A DNA stretch of 64,000 nucleotides from Bacteroidota bacterium (GTDB lineage Bacteria; Bacteroidota; Bacteroidia; Bacteroidales; Tannerellaceae). How positions within the stretch are numbered: the first letter of the stretch is position 1; every line of letters starts with the position of its first letter. A program made the position numbers and the translations under genes. This document shows, piece by piece, positions 36,055 through 46,179 of this stretch. Location: contig JAEYVY010000003.1 of assembly GCA_023429375.1 (NCBI GenBank), positions 1-64,000 on the forward strand. The letters are read 5' to 3'. The notes under the pieces are model-generated. The model made no database searches. It saw only the letters and a list, made by a program, of their open reading frames with translations, and had not been told where the DNA came from.

Positions 36055-36861
36055 TTATTGATTAGAAGCCTCGATAGGCAAAGCTTCTTTCGGTGAATTT
36101 AAAGCCTGGCTGCCGTAGTTATATTTCATCAGATTGATGCTGTCAAGATACACCTTATAGTAGGTATTATCCGCATTATCCAAGCGTATATAGCCAAACA
36201 CCTGACGCACTGGCTTTGTTGGAAGCGTGTTCAGTTTAATTTCTTGATAGCCGTCCTTCTTGATTGTATAGTTAGTAGAAACAATAGTATCGCCATGATT
36301 TGCACTCAAACGCACTTCCGGATAATGCTTCATACCTTTTTTCAATCCCCACACCTTCATACCCAAGACGAATATACTACCGGACGAATAGAAAAGTTCA
36401 GGCGAAACATCAAAGGCCACTCCATTAAACAATGCTTTGGGATTCAGCTCCATTGATGATCTTCGCGGCCAAATATTGATAGAGTCTTGATTAGAAGAAG
36501 GAGCTGCCGTAGCTTGTACGTCTCCCAAGTCTTTTATTTGATTCTCTATCACAATCTTAGCTTTGTCATAAATCTTCAGGTAGATATCCAAATTACGGGC
36601 ATACCACACCAAAGCAGAATCATATTCAGCCTGCGTAATCTTGTGTTTAGCAAAAACAGACTGAAATAGAACCTTCTTTATTGAATCATTATTATAGGTC
36701 TTGTAATCTGATGCAATCATTGCTTCTGCCAAATGCATATCAATTATGACATCTTGCATTTTCTTTTCAGAAAGAATATGATCGGGCACCTTGCTACAGG
36801 CAGCTAACAGAATCAAGACACAAGAAATAATACTAATACTATGTCTATATTTATTAAGCAT
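36055..36861 (-). CDS. DUF4296 lipoprotein
   Basis: 268 residues from the ATG at 36861, which opens a lipoprotein signal (ISCVLILLAACSK). A longer frame from 36936 would put 25 residues before this signal, so the shorter start is better. The N-terminal DUF4296 region has PDHILSEKKMQDVIIDMHLAEA. The C-terminal half looks like a beta-sandwich. It overlaps lspA by eight bases. It is a standard Bacteroidetes neighbour of lspA; the function is unknown. Confidence 0.82.
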   Translation of the reverse strand: MLNKYRHSISIISCVLILLAACSKVPDHILSEKKMQDVIIDMHLAEAMIASDYKTYNNDSIKKVLFQSVFAKHKITQAEYDSALVWYARNLDIYLKIYDKAKIVIENQIKDLGDVQATAAPSSNQDSINIWPRRSSMELNPKALFNGVAFDVSPELFYSSGSIFVLGMKVWGLKKGMKHYPEVRLSANHGDTIVSTNYTIKKDGYQEIKLNTLPTKPVRQVFGYIRLDNADNTYYKVYLDSINLMKYNYGSQALNSPKEALPIEASNQ

Positions 36862-37480
36862 TCGTTTTCTGTTCTTTAGACAGGCTTTCAGACAATGTAT
36901 GTCTATGGAATAACAATAAGAAGAAAACTCCGACACAAATGGCCGAATCAGCTAAGTTAAATATCGGGCGGAAAAAGATAAACTCTTCACCTCCCCAGAT
37001 AGGCAACCAATCAGGCAAAACTGTCTGTATGATTGGGAAGTAAAACATATCCACAACTTTTCCATGCAACCAACCCGCATATCCTCCACCTTCGGGCAGG
37101 AATGTAGCCAATTGGTTATAACTGTGATCAAATAGAACACCGTAAAATACAGAATCAATTATATTGCCAATTGCACCAGCAAAAATCAAGGCAATACAAG
37201 CAATGAAACAGAAGTTGTAATTCTGTTTTACAATCTTATACAGGTAATAACCTATAAACCCTACGGCTACTATACGGAAGATGGTCAGGAATAATTTACT
37301 GATAACTTCAATTCCGAAAGCCATTCCGGGGTTTTCTGTAAAATAAATATGAAACCAGGATGTAATCTCAATGCTTTCATGCAATTGCATATGAGTTTTA
37401 ATCCATATTTTCAATATTTGGTCAAGAAGAAGGAGCAGTATTATAATTAACACTGCTCCCCAGCCTTTTGAGTATTTCAT
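36854..37480 (-). CDS. lspA: Lipoprotein signal peptidase II
   Basis: 208 residues, somewhat longer than E. coli LspA (164). Four membrane helices can be traced, and the two catalytic aspartates lie in GNIIDSVF and FNLADSAICVG. The extra length is a loop between them (about 110-150). It cleaves signal peptides from prolipoproteins at the membrane. It abuts the DksA-like gene (no gap) and overlaps the DUF4296 gene. Confidence 0.95.
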   Translation of the reverse strand: MKYSKGWGAVLIIILLLLLDQILKIWIKTHMQLHESIEITSWFHIYFTENPGMAFGIEVISKLFLTIFRIVAVGFIGYYLYKIVKQNYNFCFIACIALIFAGAIGNIIDSVFYGVLFDHSYNQLATFLPEGGGYAGWLHGKVVDMFYFPIIQTVLPDWLPIWGGEEFIFFRPIFNLADSAICVGVFFLLLFHRHTLSESLSKEQKTNA

Positions 37481-37861
37481 TTATTTAACGCCTCCTTGTT
37501 TCGCTTCAATACTTAATGTGGCATGTGGAACCGCGCGCAAACGCTCTTTCGGAATCAACTTTCCGGTCTCACGACATACGCCGTATGTTTTGTTCTCTAT
37601 ACGTACCAAGGCTGCTTGTAAACTCTGAATAAACTTCATCTGTCTCTGAGCCAGACGACCAGCTTCTTCTTTAGAAAGCGTAGCAGCTCCTTCCTCCAAC
37701 ACCTTAAATGTAGGAGATGTGTCTGAAACATCGTTTCCATCAGAATTAGTCACTCCGGATCTCAAGAGTTCGTAATCGTTCTTTGCTTTTTCAAGCTTTT
37801 CTAATATGATGGTACGGAATTCCTCGAGTTCCGCATCCGAATATCTTGTTTTCTCAGCCAT
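37481..37861 (-). CDS. TraR/DksA-family protein lacking the zinc-binding cysteines
   Basis: 126 residues. An N-terminal coiled coil (about 8-90) precedes the DksA-like IENKTYGVCRETGKLIPKERLRAVPHA segment. Only one of the four usual zinc cysteines remains, in CRET, and the second pair position reads HATLSIEAK. The family acts in the secondary channel of RNA polymerase in the stringent response. Zinc-free versions are common in Bacteroidetes. It lies between ileS and lspA in one operon. Confidence 0.88.
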   Translation of the reverse strand: MAEKTRYSDAELEEFRTIILEKLEKAKNDYELLRSGVTNSDGNDVSDTSPTFKVLEEGAATLSKEEAGRLAQRQMKFIQSLQAALVRIENKTYGVCRETGKLIPKERLRAVPHATLSIEAKQGGVK

Positions 37862-37986
37862 AGCAATTACTTTTTTAAGTTCTACAATAATAAATACTTA
37901 AATCATCTCCTCCTCCGGATTTTTAGGTGCTAAAGATACATATATTATATTGAAACCCACAATGGAGATTTCTTTTTTATAACATA

Positions 37987-40900
37987 TCAAATCTTTTCAA
38001 TCTTAACGGATAATTGGAAATCATCGAAGTCTAAAATAACCGGATCGCTCATCACATCAACGATTTCAACAGATACAGCCAAAACTTGATTTGCAATGTA
38101 ATCCTTGTAGTCGTTAATTGCTGCATCAGTTTGATCTAACGATAATATTTGTACAGAAATCTTATCCGTTATATCATATCCGTTACTCTTACGCAAATTC
38201 TGGATACGGTTTACCAATTCACGTGCCAATCCTTCTTTACGAAGTTCTTCCGTAACGGTAATATCTAATGCAACGGTCAAACGGCCTTCATTAGCAACCA
38301 ACCATCCTGGAATATCTTCAGAAATGATTTCAACATCATCGAGTGTAATAACAGCTTCCTGGCCTTCAACTTGCATAGAGAAATTGCCTGCTTTTTCAAA
38401 GACTTGAATATCATCTTGGCTCATTTCTTGTATAGCAACGGCCAACTGTTTCATAATCTTTCCATAACGCGGGCCTAATTTCTTGAAGTCCGGTTTAACC
38501 TTCTTCACCAATATACCGGCTGCATTATCTACGAAGTTTAGCTCCTTCACGTTCACTTCACTCAATATCAAAGCCTTAACAGCCTCAATACTTTCCTGTT
38601 GATGTTGGTCTACTACAGGAACCATGATGCATTGAAGCGGTTGACGAACCTTAATATTCACCTTACGTCTCAAGGCCAAGATCATGGAAGAAATGTCTTG
38701 AGCAATCTGCATCTGCTCTTCAAGCTGCTTGTTGATCAATGCTTCGTTGTATTTCGGGAAATCCGAAAGGTGAACTGAATCTACTGTCTCACGATTAGTT
38801 ACAGCAATCAGATCACTAAACAATTGATCAGCATAGAATGGAGCAATCGGAGCCATCAACTTAGCTACGGTTTCCAAACAAGTATACAATGTTTGGTAAG
38901 CCGAAAGCTTATCCGGTGTCATTCCACCACCCCAGAAACGGCGACGGTTCAAACGAACGTACCAGTTACTCAAATTATCATTTACGAAGTCTGCAATCGC
39001 ACGTCCCGCACGTGTAGGCTCGTAAGTTTCATAATAACCATCCACATCTTTAACCAACGTATTCAGAAGAGATAAGATCCAGCGGTCAATCTCCGGACGT
39101 TCGTTAAACTCAACATCCGGTTCTGCATAAGTGAAATTATCCACATTCGCATACAGAGCAAAGAATGAATAAGTATTATATAGCGTACCAAAGAACTTAC
39201 GACGTACTTCTTCGATACCATCAACGTCAAACTTGATATTATCCCATGGCGATGCATTGGTGATCATGTACCAACGCAATGGGTCTGATCCATGTTCTTC
39301 GATTGTCATGAATGGATCTACGGCATTGCCCAAACGCTTAGACATCTTATTGCCGTTTTTATCAAGAACCAAACCATTGGAAACTACAGTCTTATACGAT
39401 ACACTATCGAATACCATCGTAGCGATAGCGTGTAGGGTAAAGAACCATCCACGTGTCTGGTCTACCCCTTCAGCAATAAAATCAGCCGGGAATACACTTC
39501 CGTTGTCTAATTTTTCCTTGTTTTCAAACGGATAGTGAATCTGAGCATAAGGCATGGCACCTGAGTCAAACCAAACATCGATCAGGTCGGTCTCACGCTT
39601 CATCGGTTTTCCGCTTTCTGAAATCAGAATAATATTATCAACATACGGACGGTGAAGGTCAATCTTATCGTAATTTTCTTGTGTATATACCCCTGGTTCA
39701 AAGCCCTTAAACGGATTTGACTCCATCAATCCGGCTTTAACAGCCTTTTCAATCTCATTAAATAGCTCTTCTACAGAACCGATACATTTTTCTTCTGCAC
39801 CGTCTTCTGTGCGCCAGATTGGCAATGGCGTACCCCAATAGCGACTACGGCTCAAGTTCCAGTCTTGTAGGTTTTCCAACCATTTGCCAAAACGGCCTGT
39901 TCCCGTACTTTGCGGTTTCCAGTTGATTGTATTATTCAGTTCAATCATGCGCTCACGGCAAGCTGTTGTACGAATAAACCAGCTATCCAGCGGATAGTAT
40001 AATACCGGTTTATCAGTACGCCAACAATGAGGATAATTGTGTACATGCTTTTCGATACGGAATACTAAATTTTGTTGTTTCAGCATCATACAGATACTGA
40101 CATCCAACGTTTCATCTGCATCCGTCAAATTTGAGTCGTATGCATTTTTCACGTAACGGCCGGCAAAGTCACCATACAAAGGCACGTCAACATTCGAATT
40201 CACGAACTCAGCATCCAAATCACTCAACAAGAAGTATTTACCAGTCATATCCACCATCGGACGTTTGTTGCCGTCAGCATCGATCATCATCAATGGAGGA
40301 ACACCATTTGCCTTAGCTACACGGTCGTCGTCCGCGCCAAATGTAGGTGCAATATGTACAATACCCGTACCATCTTCAGTAGTAACGAAGTCGCCCGTAA
40401 TCACACGGAATGCGCCTTCACCCGGGTTAACCCAAGGAATTAACTGCTGGTATTTCATACCGGCCAATTCTGAGCCTTGCCACTCTCCTACGATTTTAAA
40501 TGGAACAAGTTTATCGCCTTGCTTATAATCTTCAAGAGCTAATTCGGCTGCTTTCGGGTTAAAGTAAACATCCACCAGATTTTTAGCCAATACAGCGGTC
40601 ATTGGCACACCTGAATACGGATTATAAGTACGTACAGCTACATACGTAATATTTGGTCCCACACAAAGGGCCGTATTTGAAGGTAGTGTCCAAGGTGTAG
40701 TGGTCCAAGCAAGGAAATACGCATCACCAAATCCGGTCATTTCTGCCTTTGGATCAGCAATAAGGAATTGAGCCGTACAAGTTGTATCTTTTACATCGCG
40801 ATAACAACCCGGCTGGTTCAATTCGTGCGTACTCAACCCCGTTCCTGCAGCAGGAGAATAAGGTTGAATCGTATAACCTTTGTATAATAAATTCTTGCTA

Positions 40901-41406
40901 TACAGTTCTTTAAGAAGATACCATAAAGTTTCAATATAACGATTATCGTACGTGATATACGGATCGTCCATATCTACCCAATATCCCATTTTCTGGGTCA
41001 GGTCTTCCCATTCGCGGGTAAACTTCATCACATCTTTACGACAAGCGGCATTATATTCTGCAACGGTAATCTTCTTGCCGATATCTTCCTTTGTTATACC
41101 CAAAGATTTTTCTACCCCTAATTCAACAGGCAGACCATGGGTATCCCATCCCGCTTTACGTTGAACGAGAAAACCTTTCATCGTCTTATAGCGACAGAAA
41201 ATATCCTTAATCGAACGAGCAATCACGTGGTGAATACCAGGCATACCATTTGCTGAAGGCGGACCTTCGTAAAACACAAATGAAGGATGACCTTCACGGA
41301 TAGCGAGGCTCTTGCGGAAGATATCTCCTTCCTGCCATTTGTTCAACACCTCTTTATTTACGTTCGATAAATCTAATTTCGAATATTCGGCAAATTTCTT
41401 ACTCAT
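37987..41406 (-). CDS. ileS: Isoleucyl-tRNA synthetase with GIHH signature
   Basis: 1139 residues, longer than E. coli IleRS (938) and similar to the eukaryote-like IleRS2 form. The catalytic first motif reads PGIHH (residues 56-60) where HIGH-type enzymes have HxGH. The KMSKS motif is KMSKR at 687-691. Editing-domain signatures WTTTPWTLPSN and THGLPVE are present, and the C-terminal part is long and lacks a zinc finger. It charges tRNA-Ile. A GXHH arrangement has been linked in IleRS2 enzymes to strong mupirocin resistance. It is first gene of the operon leading to dksA-like and lspA. Confidence 0.96.
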   Translation of the reverse strand: MSKKFAEYSKLDLSNVNKEVLNKWQEGDIFRKSLAIREGHPSFVFYEGPPSANGMPGIHHVIARSIKDIFCRYKTMKGFLVQRKAGWDTHGLPVELGVEKSLGITKEDIGKKITVAEYNAACRKDVMKFTREWEDLTQKMGYWVDMDDPYITYDNRYIETLWYLLKELYSKNLLYKGYTIQPYSPAAGTGLSTHELNQPGCYRDVKDTTCTAQFLIADPKAEMTGFGDAYFLAWTTTPWTLPSNTALCVGPNITYVAVRTYNPYSGVPMTAVLAKNLVDVYFNPKAAELALEDYKQGDKLVPFKIVGEWQGSELAGMKYQQLIPWVNPGEGAFRVITGDFVTTEDGTGIVHIAPTFGADDDRVAKANGVPPLMMIDADGNKRPMVDMTGKYFLLSDLDAEFVNSNVDVPLYGDFAGRYVKNAYDSNLTDADETLDVSICMMLKQQNLVFRIEKHVHNYPHCWRTDKPVLYYPLDSWFIRTTACRERMIELNNTINWKPQSTGTGRFGKWLENLQDWNLSRSRYWGTPLPIWRTEDGAEEKCIGSVEELFNEIEKAVKAGLMESNPFKGFEPGVYTQENYDKIDLHRPYVDNIILISESGKPMKRETDLIDVWFDSGAMPYAQIHYPFENKEKLDNGSVFPADFIAEGVDQTRGWFFTLHAIATMVFDSVSYKTVVSNGLVLDKNGNKMSKRLGNAVDPFMTIEEHGSDPLRWYMITNASPWDNIKFDVDGIEEVRRKFFGTLYNTYSFFALYANVDNFTYAEPDVEFNERPEIDRWILSLLNTLVKDVDGYYETYEPTRAGRAIADFVNDNLSNWYVRLNRRRFWGGGMTPDKLSAYQTLYTCLETVAKLMAPIAPFYADQLFSDLIAVTNRETVDSVHLSDFPKYNEALINKQLEEQMQIAQDISSMILALRRKVNIKVRQPLQCIMVPVVDQHQQESIEAVKALILSEVNVKELNFVDNAAGILVKKVKPDFKKLGPRYGKIMKQLAVAIQEMSQDDIQVFEKAGNFSMQVEGQEAVITLDDVEIISEDIPGWLVANEGRLTVALDITVTEELRKEGLARELVNRIQNLRKSNGYDITDKISVQILSLDQTDAAINDYKDYIANQVLAVSVEIVDVMSDPVILDFDDFQLSVKIEKI

Positions 41407-41442
41407 TGTTGTCGTAGTTTATCTTGCACTTAAAAATTGGTG

Positions 41443-41450
41443 CAAATTTA
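41443..41450 (-). promoter_or_regulatory. Bacteroidetes -7 box for ileS
   Basis: The minus strand reads TAAATTTG, 37-44 bases upstream of the ileS start. Confidence 0.6.
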
Positions 41451-41575
41451 CTGCTTTTATTGTAAACAACAAAGAGATGAAGAGGCACAATTCGGTTAAT
41501 TACTCCTCTTCGCAGCCAACAAATTAGTTCGTATCTGCCAGAAAGCATTCCATGCAGATAATCACACATACGGCC

Positions 41576-42406
41576 TTAGAATTTAGCCGATTTCGATTTA
41601 ACTATAAACCAGGGGTTTAGTAGATTTTCCTTGTTATAAATCAAGGGTGTTTTTTCGTCTACCTGATAGATATCGCATCCGGCCGACCGCGCAATAGCTT
41701 GTCCTGCAGCTGTATCCCACTCCATACAAGGACCAAAACGAGGATATATATCTGCTGTACCTTCAGCCACCATACATATTTTCAAGCTGCTGCCGCTATT
41801 AATTTCAGTAACCGGTTGTCCCTGTTTTTTCAGATTTTCGATGAAGTTGATACAATATTCTGTTTTATTTGAGCGTGAAGCAACGACCACTATACCTTGA
41901 TGATACGGCAGTTTTAAGGGTAATGGCTTGGCTTGTCGATGTATTTCGCCATAGGCAAATTGACTGTTGTAATGGGCACCTTCCATCTTGTATGCACCGA
42001 AGTTGTCCGCTGCAAAATACAGTTCTTTACGTACCGGAACATAAATCACCCCTAATACAGGTATTCTATTCTTTATCAGCGCAATGTTTACGGTAAATTC
42101 ACCATTACGCTTAATAAATTCTTTCGTCCCGTCCAACGGATCCACCATCCAAAATGTCTTCCATTTTTTCCGGTCTTCATACTTTACTTGCGGACCTTCT
42201 TCGCTTAATATAGGATATGTAGTAACAGACAAAGCTTTAGTTATTATTTCATTGGCCGCCTTATCGGCATTGGTAAGAGGTGAATTGTCTCCCTTCCTCT
42301 CTATTTCAAAATCCTTATCTGTATCAACATAAATTTTCATAATCTCATGTCCTGCATCCAAGGCTGCACGAATAGCCAGATAAAGATAATTTGTGTAATC
42401 TGTCAT
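41576..42406 (-). CDS. cysQ: 3'(2'),5'-bisphosphate nucleotidase
   Basis: 276 residues of the inositol-monophosphatase fold. Metal-binding motifs can be seen as EEGP, DPLDGTKEF and, near the C-terminus, EWDTAAGQAIARSAG. CysQ removes the 3'-phosphate from PAP made in sulfate assimilation. No other cys genes are near. It runs away from glyA with a 142-base spacer. Confidence 0.93.
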   Translation of the reverse strand: MTDYTNYLYLAIRAALDAGHEIMKIYVDTDKDFEIERKGDNSPLTNADKAANEIITKALSVTTYPILSEEGPQVKYEDRKKWKTFWMVDPLDGTKEFIKRNGEFTVNIALIKNRIPVLGVIYVPVRKELYFAADNFGAYKMEGAHYNSQFAYGEIHRQAKPLPLKLPYHQGIVVVASRSNKTEYCINFIENLKKQGQPVTEINSGSSLKICMVAEGTADIYPRFGPCMEWDTAAGQAIARSAGCDIYQVDEKTPLIYNKENLLNPWFIVKSKSAKF

Positions 42407-42482
42407 AGTTATAATTATTGCGTCTCCTTACAAATCTAACAATTTATTAACATATCGCACCTTGATAAAGTAAAATTAATCG

Positions 42483-42490
42483 TAAATTTG
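42483..42490 (+). promoter_or_regulatory. Bacteroidetes -7 box for glyA
   Basis: TAAATTTG matches TAnnTTTG, 59 bases before the glyA start. Confidence 0.55.
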
Positions 42491-42548
42491 CGCTATTCAC
42501 TTTCAAAAGTGTATTCCCAATAATAACAATTGATATACAGATTAAGAA

Positions 42549-43829
42549 ATGAAAAGAGACGATATCATTTTCGACATCATTGAAAAAGAGCGTCAGCGTC
42601 AGTTAAAAGGAATTGAGTTGATTGCTTCCGAAAACTTCGTGAGCGAGCAGGTTATGCAAGCCATGGGTAGTTGTTTAACCAATAAATACGCCGAAGGATA
42701 TCCGGGGAAACGTTATTATGGCGGGTGCGAGGTAGTAGATCAAAGCGAAACAATTGCTATTGAACGTCTGAAACAAATATTTAATGCCGAATGGGCAAAT
42801 GTGCAGCCACACTCTGGAGCACAGGCTAATGCAGCTGTATTTTTAGCAGTATTAAACCCTGGGGATACCTTCCTTGGTTTGAATTTAGCTCATGGCGGAC
42901 ACCTATCTCATGGTTCACCTGTAAACAGTTCAGGCATACTATACAAGGCTACAGAATATAATGTAAAAGAAGATACAGGACGCGTAGACTACGACCAGAT
43001 GGAAGAAGTAGCACTTCGCGAACGTCCTAAACTGATTGTAGGCGGTGGCTCGGCCTATTCTCGTGAATGGGATTATAAACGTATGCGCGAGATTGCTGAT
43101 AAGGTTGGCGCCTTATTGATGATCGACATGGCTCACCCAGCCGGACTTATTGCAGCAGGTTTATTGGATAATCCGTTGAAATACGCACATATCGTTACAT
43201 CTACAACCCACAAGACATTGCGTGGCCCACGTGGTGGTATCATTTTGATGGGTAAGGATTTTGAAAATCCTTGGGGCAAGAAGACTCCAAAGGGAGAAAT
43301 CCGCATGATGTCTCAATTGTTGGATTCTGCCGTATTCCCAGGTATTCAGGGTGGCCCACTGGAACATGTTATTGCTGCCAAGGCTGTTGCTTTTGGAGAA
43401 GCATTAGAGCCAGAATATATCACCTACCAATCACAGGTTAAGAAAAATGCAGCAGCTATGGCACAAGCATTTATGGATAAGGGATATAAAATCATCTCTG
43501 ATGGTACAGACAACCACAGCATGCTGATCGATTTACGTACTAAATTCCCCGAATTGACCGGTAAGATTGCTGAAAAAGCATTGGTATCAGCAGATATCAC
43601 GGTAAATAAGAATATGGTACCGTTTGACAGCCGTTCTCCATTCCAAACATCAGGTATTCGTGTAGGTACACCAGCCATCACGACTCGTGGCGCTAAGGAA
43701 GATTTGATGATGGAGATCGTTGAACTTATCGACACCGTATTGGCTGCTCCGGAAAATGATCAAACAATTGCTACAGTTCGTGCTAAAGTAAACAGTATCA
43801 TGAGCGAATACCCTCTTTTCGCCTGGTAA
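42549..43829 (+). CDS. glyA: Serine hydroxymethyltransferase
   Basis: 426 residues. The PLP-binding lysine lies in STTHKTLRGPRGG; the N-terminal ELIASENFVS and the central YPGKRYYGG and LSHG segments are standard. It interconverts serine and glycine with tetrahydrofolate as one-carbon carrier. Single gene ending in a strong terminator. Confidence 0.97.
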   Translation: MKRDDIIFDIIEKERQRQLKGIELIASENFVSEQVMQAMGSCLTNKYAEGYPGKRYYGGCEVVDQSETIAIERLKQIFNAEWANVQPHSGAQANAAVFLAVLNPGDTFLGLNLAHGGHLSHGSPVNSSGILYKATEYNVKEDTGRVDYDQMEEVALRERPKLIVGGGSAYSREWDYKRMREIADKVGALLMIDMAHPAGLIAAGLLDNPLKYAHIVTSTTHKTLRGPRGGIILMGKDFENPWGKKTPKGEIRMMSQLLDSAVFPGIQGGPLEHVIAAKAVAFGEALEPEYITYQSQVKKNAAAMAQAFMDKGYKIISDGTDNHSMLIDLRTKFPELTGKIAEKALVSADITVNKNMVPFDSRSPFQTSGIRVGTPAITTRGAKEDLMMEIVELIDTVLAAPENDQTIATVRAKVNSIMSEYPLFAW

Positions 43830-43849
43830 CTTTATCACATATTCATATA

Positions 43850-43883
43850 AAAGCCCTTGCCTATATCTTTTAGCAAGGGCTTT
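43850..43883 (+). terminator. Terminator after glyA
   Basis: AAAGCCCTTGC (43850-43860) pairs perfectly with GCAAGGGCTTT (43873-43883). Confidence 0.9.
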
Positions 43884-43963
43884 CGCTTTTTATCACCTCA
43901 TTTTTCAACCAACATATCGATGCCTCTAGCTCATGATAATCAAAGCGTAAAAATATCCCGATG

Positions 43964-44040
43964 ATTTAAAAAAAACATCCCGATCGTTTTTAAAAACGTT
44001 CGAGGTGTTTTTTAAAAACGATCGGGGTGATTTTTTACAA
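43964..44040. repeat. Cluster of CGATCGGG-containing short repeats
   Basis: CCCGATCGTTTTTAAAAA (43979-43996) and TTTTTAAAAACGATCGGG (44009-44026) are a perfect 18-bp inverted repeat. Between them lies a variant, CGTTCGAGGTG, followed by a run of T, and to the left another variant, ATCCCGATGATTT. The segment is thus four copies of one roughly 20-base module, two in each direction. The rest of the 375-base gap between glyA and panB shows no gene. Confidence 0.75.
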
Positions 44041-44204
44041 CCATTTAGATGCTGATTTTCAAAGGCCTATTTTTTATTTATGACATAGGGATGACGATTG
44101 TTTTTATAACTCTCCAAAACAGGCTTTATTTCTCCAATTTTTTGTTTTAATCCATCATTAAGTCTGACTGCTTTGAAATTATACTCATCACCCCCCTATC
44201 CTGC

Positions 44205-45026
44205 TTAATATTGTTCTTTTTCGTTTGGAAAGTCACTGCTTTTAACGTCAGAGACATAGGCTTCAACAGCTTCAGTGATTATTTTATTTAAATCGGCATA
44301 ACGACGCAAAAAGCGAGGATTAAATTCCTTGGTTAAGCCAAGCATATCATGCATTACCAAAACCTGACCGTCTACTCCTCCGCCGGCACCAATTCCTATA
44401 ACCGGAATTGTCAACTCACTGGCTACACGCGTTGCCAAAGCAGCCGGAATCTTTTCAAGAACGATGGCAAAACAACCTAGTTCTTCCAATAAATGCGCAT
44501 CACTAATCAATTTCTCAGCTTCGGCCTCTTCACGCGCACGAACCGTATACGTACCAAATTTGTTAATCGACTGGGGCATTAAACCCAAATGTCCCATAAC
44601 AGGAATACCCGCAGATAAAATACGTTCAATCGACTCTTTCACCTCCGAACCGCCTTCCAACTTAATACAATCAGCATGGGTCTCTTTCATTACACGGATG
44701 GCAGAAGCCAGCGCTTCTTTCGAATTTCCCTGATAAGTACCAAAGGGAAGATCAACAACGACCAATGCACGTTTAACAGCTTTCATGACAGACTTGCCAT
44801 GATAAATCATCTGATCGAGCGTGATGGGCAATGTGGTTACGTTACCGGCCATTACGTTTGATGCGGAGTCACCGACAAGTATTACATCCATACCTGCCTG
44901 ATCAATAATAGAAGCCATGGAATAATCATAGGCTGTTAACATGGAAATTTTCTCTCCTCTAGCCTTCATTTCTGTAAGGCGATGAGTGGTCACTTTCCTG
45001 TTTTCATCTGCTTTTGCTACTGACAT
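44205..45026 (-). CDS. panB: 3-methyl-2-oxobutanoate hydroxymethyltransferase
   Basis: 273 residues, TIM barrel. Conserved segments include ISMLTAYDYSMASIID, ILVGDSASNVMAG with the metal-binding aspartate, ADCIKLEGG, VMGHLGLMPQS and VIGIGAGGGVDGQVLV. First committed step of pantothenate synthesis, adding a one-carbon unit from methylenetetrahydrofolate to ketoisovalerate. It is separated from panC-panD (51,447-52,676) by about 6.4 kb. Confidence 0.96.
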   Translation of the reverse strand: MSVAKADENRKVTTHRLTEMKARGEKISMLTAYDYSMASIIDQAGMDVILVGDSASNVMAGNVTTLPITLDQMIYHGKSVMKAVKRALVVVDLPFGTYQGNSKEALASAIRVMKETHADCIKLEGGSEVKESIERILSAGIPVMGHLGLMPQSINKFGTYTVRAREEAEAEKLISDAHLLEELGCFAIVLEKIPAALATRVASELTIPVIGIGAGGGVDGQVLVMHDMLGLTKEFNPRFLRRYADLNKIITEAVEAYVSDVKSSDFPNEKEQY

Positions 45027-45077
45027 AATGTATATTAATTTACAATTACAGGCGACAAAGGTATGGTTTTATTTCTA

Positions 45078-45085
45078 TATATTTG
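45078..45085 (+). promoter_or_regulatory. Bacteroidetes -7 box for the aldo/keto reductase
   Basis: TATATTTG matches TAnnTTTG, 44 bases upstream of the start codon. Confidence 0.6.
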
Positions 45086-45128
45086 TAGAAATTCACTTGT
45101 ACAAAACTTATCAATAAACATATAGATT

Positions 45129-46160
45129 ATGGAATATAGACAATTAGGAGCTTCCGGATTATACGTACCAGTATTGACATTGGGAACAGCCACTTTTGGT
45201 GGCACAAACGGTTTTGAAGGTTGGGGATCTACTCAGGTAGAAGAAGCCACAAGAATGGTGAATCTATGTATGGATGCCGGGCTAAATCTTTTTGATACGG
45301 CAGATGTCTATTCTAGAGGTTTATCCGAAGAGATTTTAGGTAAAGCAGTAAAAGGACAACGGGATAAATTGCTTATTTCCACAAAAGCAACTTTTAGCAT
45401 GGGCGACGACCGCAATCAAATGGGGTCTTCACGTTATCATATCGTTAAGGCTTGTGAAGATAGCTTGAAACGACTACAAACGGATTATATCGATATCTAC
45501 CATATGCATGGTTTCGATGCCAATACACCGATAGAAGAAACACTGCATGCATTGGATACGTTAGTAACCAGTGGCAAAGTGCGCTATATCGCATGTTCTA
45601 ATTTTTCGGGATGGCATTTGATGAAGTCGCTCTCAATCGCTGAAAAATACGGTTGGAGCCGTTACGTGGCGCATCAGGTTTATTATTCCCTTCTCAATCG
45701 TGAATTTGAATGGGAACTTATGCCATTAGGTATCGATCAAAAGGTAGGATCATTGGTATGGAGCCCGCTGGCAGCCGGTCGCCTGGGTGGTAAATACAGA
45801 CGAAATCAACCTATCCCTGCCGATGGACGCGTAGCCCGCGGCGGAAGTCCTGTTCCTGAAGAAGTGGCTTCATACGATCGTTTATATTCGATTATGGATG
45901 TACTAGACGAACTTTCGGCCGAAACCGGAAAAACCGTTGCTCAGATTGCCTTAAACTGGCTATTACAACGTCCTACAGTGAGTAGCTTGGTCATTGGCGC
46001 AAGTAGCGAAGAGCAACTTAAACAAAACTTGGGTGCCATCGGTTGGAATCTGACGCCAGAACAAGTTAAACGACTAGATAATGCCAGCCATCAACACTCT
46101 ATTTACCCTTATTGGCATCAGGCTCAATTCCCGGAATTGAACTCACAATTAAAATTCTAA
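45129..46160 (+). CDS. Aldo/keto reductase
   Basis: 343 residues. The catalytic tetrad is visible: Asp and Tyr in FDTADVYSRG, Lys in ISTKATFS and His in IDIYHMHGFD. The NADPH-binding C-terminal part has SSLVIGASSEEQLKQN. The AKR family is broad (YajO/YhdN-like in look), so the substrate is unknown. Single gene. Confidence 0.9.
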   Translation: MEYRQLGASGLYVPVLTLGTATFGGTNGFEGWGSTQVEEATRMVNLCMDAGLNLFDTADVYSRGLSEEILGKAVKGQRDKLLISTKATFSMGDDRNQMGSSRYHIVKACEDSLKRLQTDYIDIYHMHGFDANTPIEETLHALDTLVTSGKVRYIACSNFSGWHLMKSLSIAEKYGWSRYVAHQVYYSLLNREFEWELMPLGIDQKVGSLVWSPLAAGRLGGKYRRNQPIPADGRVARGGSPVPEEVASYDRLYSIMDVLDELSAETGKTVAQIALNWLLQRPTVSSLVIGASSEEQLKQNLGAIGWNLTPEQVKRLDNASHQHSIYPYWHQAQFPELNSQLKF

Positions 46161-46179
46161 ATTAACAGATAAAGACCTG

